Assembly (NCBI RefSeq): GCF_900105535.1
Contig: NZ_LT629779.1
Location: 3,968,001-4,032,000, forward strand
Reading direction: 5' to 3'
DNA: 64,000 bases
From: Pseudarthrobacter equi
GTDB taxonomy: Bacteria; Actinomycetota; Actinomycetes; Actinomycetales; Micrococcaceae
Shown here: piece by piece, positions 63,858-64,000 of the stretch
Layout of the letters: each line of letters starts with the position of its first letter
Numbering within the stretch: the first letter of the stretch is position 1
The notes under the pieces: generated by a model
Database searches by the model: none
Told to the model about the DNA's origin: nothing
What the model saw: only the letters and a program-made list of their open reading frames with translations
Position numbers and translations under genes: made by a program

Positions 63858-64000
63858 CCCAACAGGCTACCGGAGGTAAACACCACTGTAAGCAGGGGTC
63901 GGTACCCGGAAATGCGAGTACCCACCACTCATGCGCTCCGGCCCCGCGGGCACGTACCGTCCGATGAAAGTCCTGCCGCAGCATCGCGCAGGTATGCGGA

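Noticed and set aside
63858..64000. Possible gene start near 63965 (ATGAAAGTC)
   Set aside because: No ribosome site, and the frame runs off the window after 12 codons; nothing can be supported.

Overview
The window is high-GC, densely packed actinobacterial chromosome. The gene content (GAF-ANTAR regulators, a DesA3-type desaturase with its reductase, Asp23/AmaP stress operon, MpaB-like oxygenase, DUF1992 and DUF2630 proteins) suggests a soil Micrococcaceae such as Arthrobacter or Pseudarthrobacter. That placement is inference from gene content, not from a search. No rRNA, tRNA, IS element, phage gene or CRISPR array was recognised.

Layout. 1-4326: minus-strand PAP2 phosphatase (cut by the window edge), secreted subtilisin-like protease, epimerase and a second adenylate kinase. 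4608-11329: a co-directional series (GAF-ANTAR regulator, stand-alone receiver protein, phosphodiester glycosidase, GT2-GtrA glycosyltransferase, DUF4956 membrane protein, VTC-domain polyphosphate polymerase-like protein, Cthe_2159-type lipoprotein) closed by a strong terminator. I regard it as the best candidate for an undescribed cell-surface system. 11347-22455: housekeeping and accessory genes (alpha/beta hydrolases, ArsR plus zinc-type CDF exporter, desaturase and reductase, flavin monooxygenase, YnfA, L-2-hydroxyglutarate oxidase, DUF202 pair, nitrilase-family amidase). 22648-27206: ammonium transporter with GlnR-like sites, PadR regulator with a long palindrome, class A penicillin-binding protein. 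27287-35551: frameshifted GNAT, DUF1992, GH35 beta-galactosidase, ArsR/SRPBCC pair, S51-like peptidase, two divergent GAF-ANTAR regulators and small proteins.

36656-41006 is an envelope-stress locus: Asp23, DUF2273, a short Asp23-like protein, a DUF6286-like protein, AmaP-like anchor and CsbD, followed by an ECF sigma factor, a zinc-finger anti-sigma/Asp23 fusion and another small protein. 41038-47014 is a fructan-use regulon: LacI regulator, GH32 beta-fructosidase and a sugar ABC transporter, tied together by three copies of one palindromic operator. 47080-49795 carries a penicillin-acylase-family protein and an IucB/MbtK-like acyltransferase behind an iron-box-like repeat.

49808-55546 holds a lipoprotein, a zinc alcohol dehydrogenase, a cupin, an XRE regulator, a PQQ-type sugar dehydrogenase and a membrane protein. 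55792-61609 is a sulfur-scavenging operon: a Cys-Cys leader peptide and hairpin, a sulfonate-type ABC transporter and two tandem flavin monooxygenases. 61710-63857 has a universal stress protein, DUF817 and an MpaB/DUF2236 protein. The last ~140 bases hold no gene I can support.
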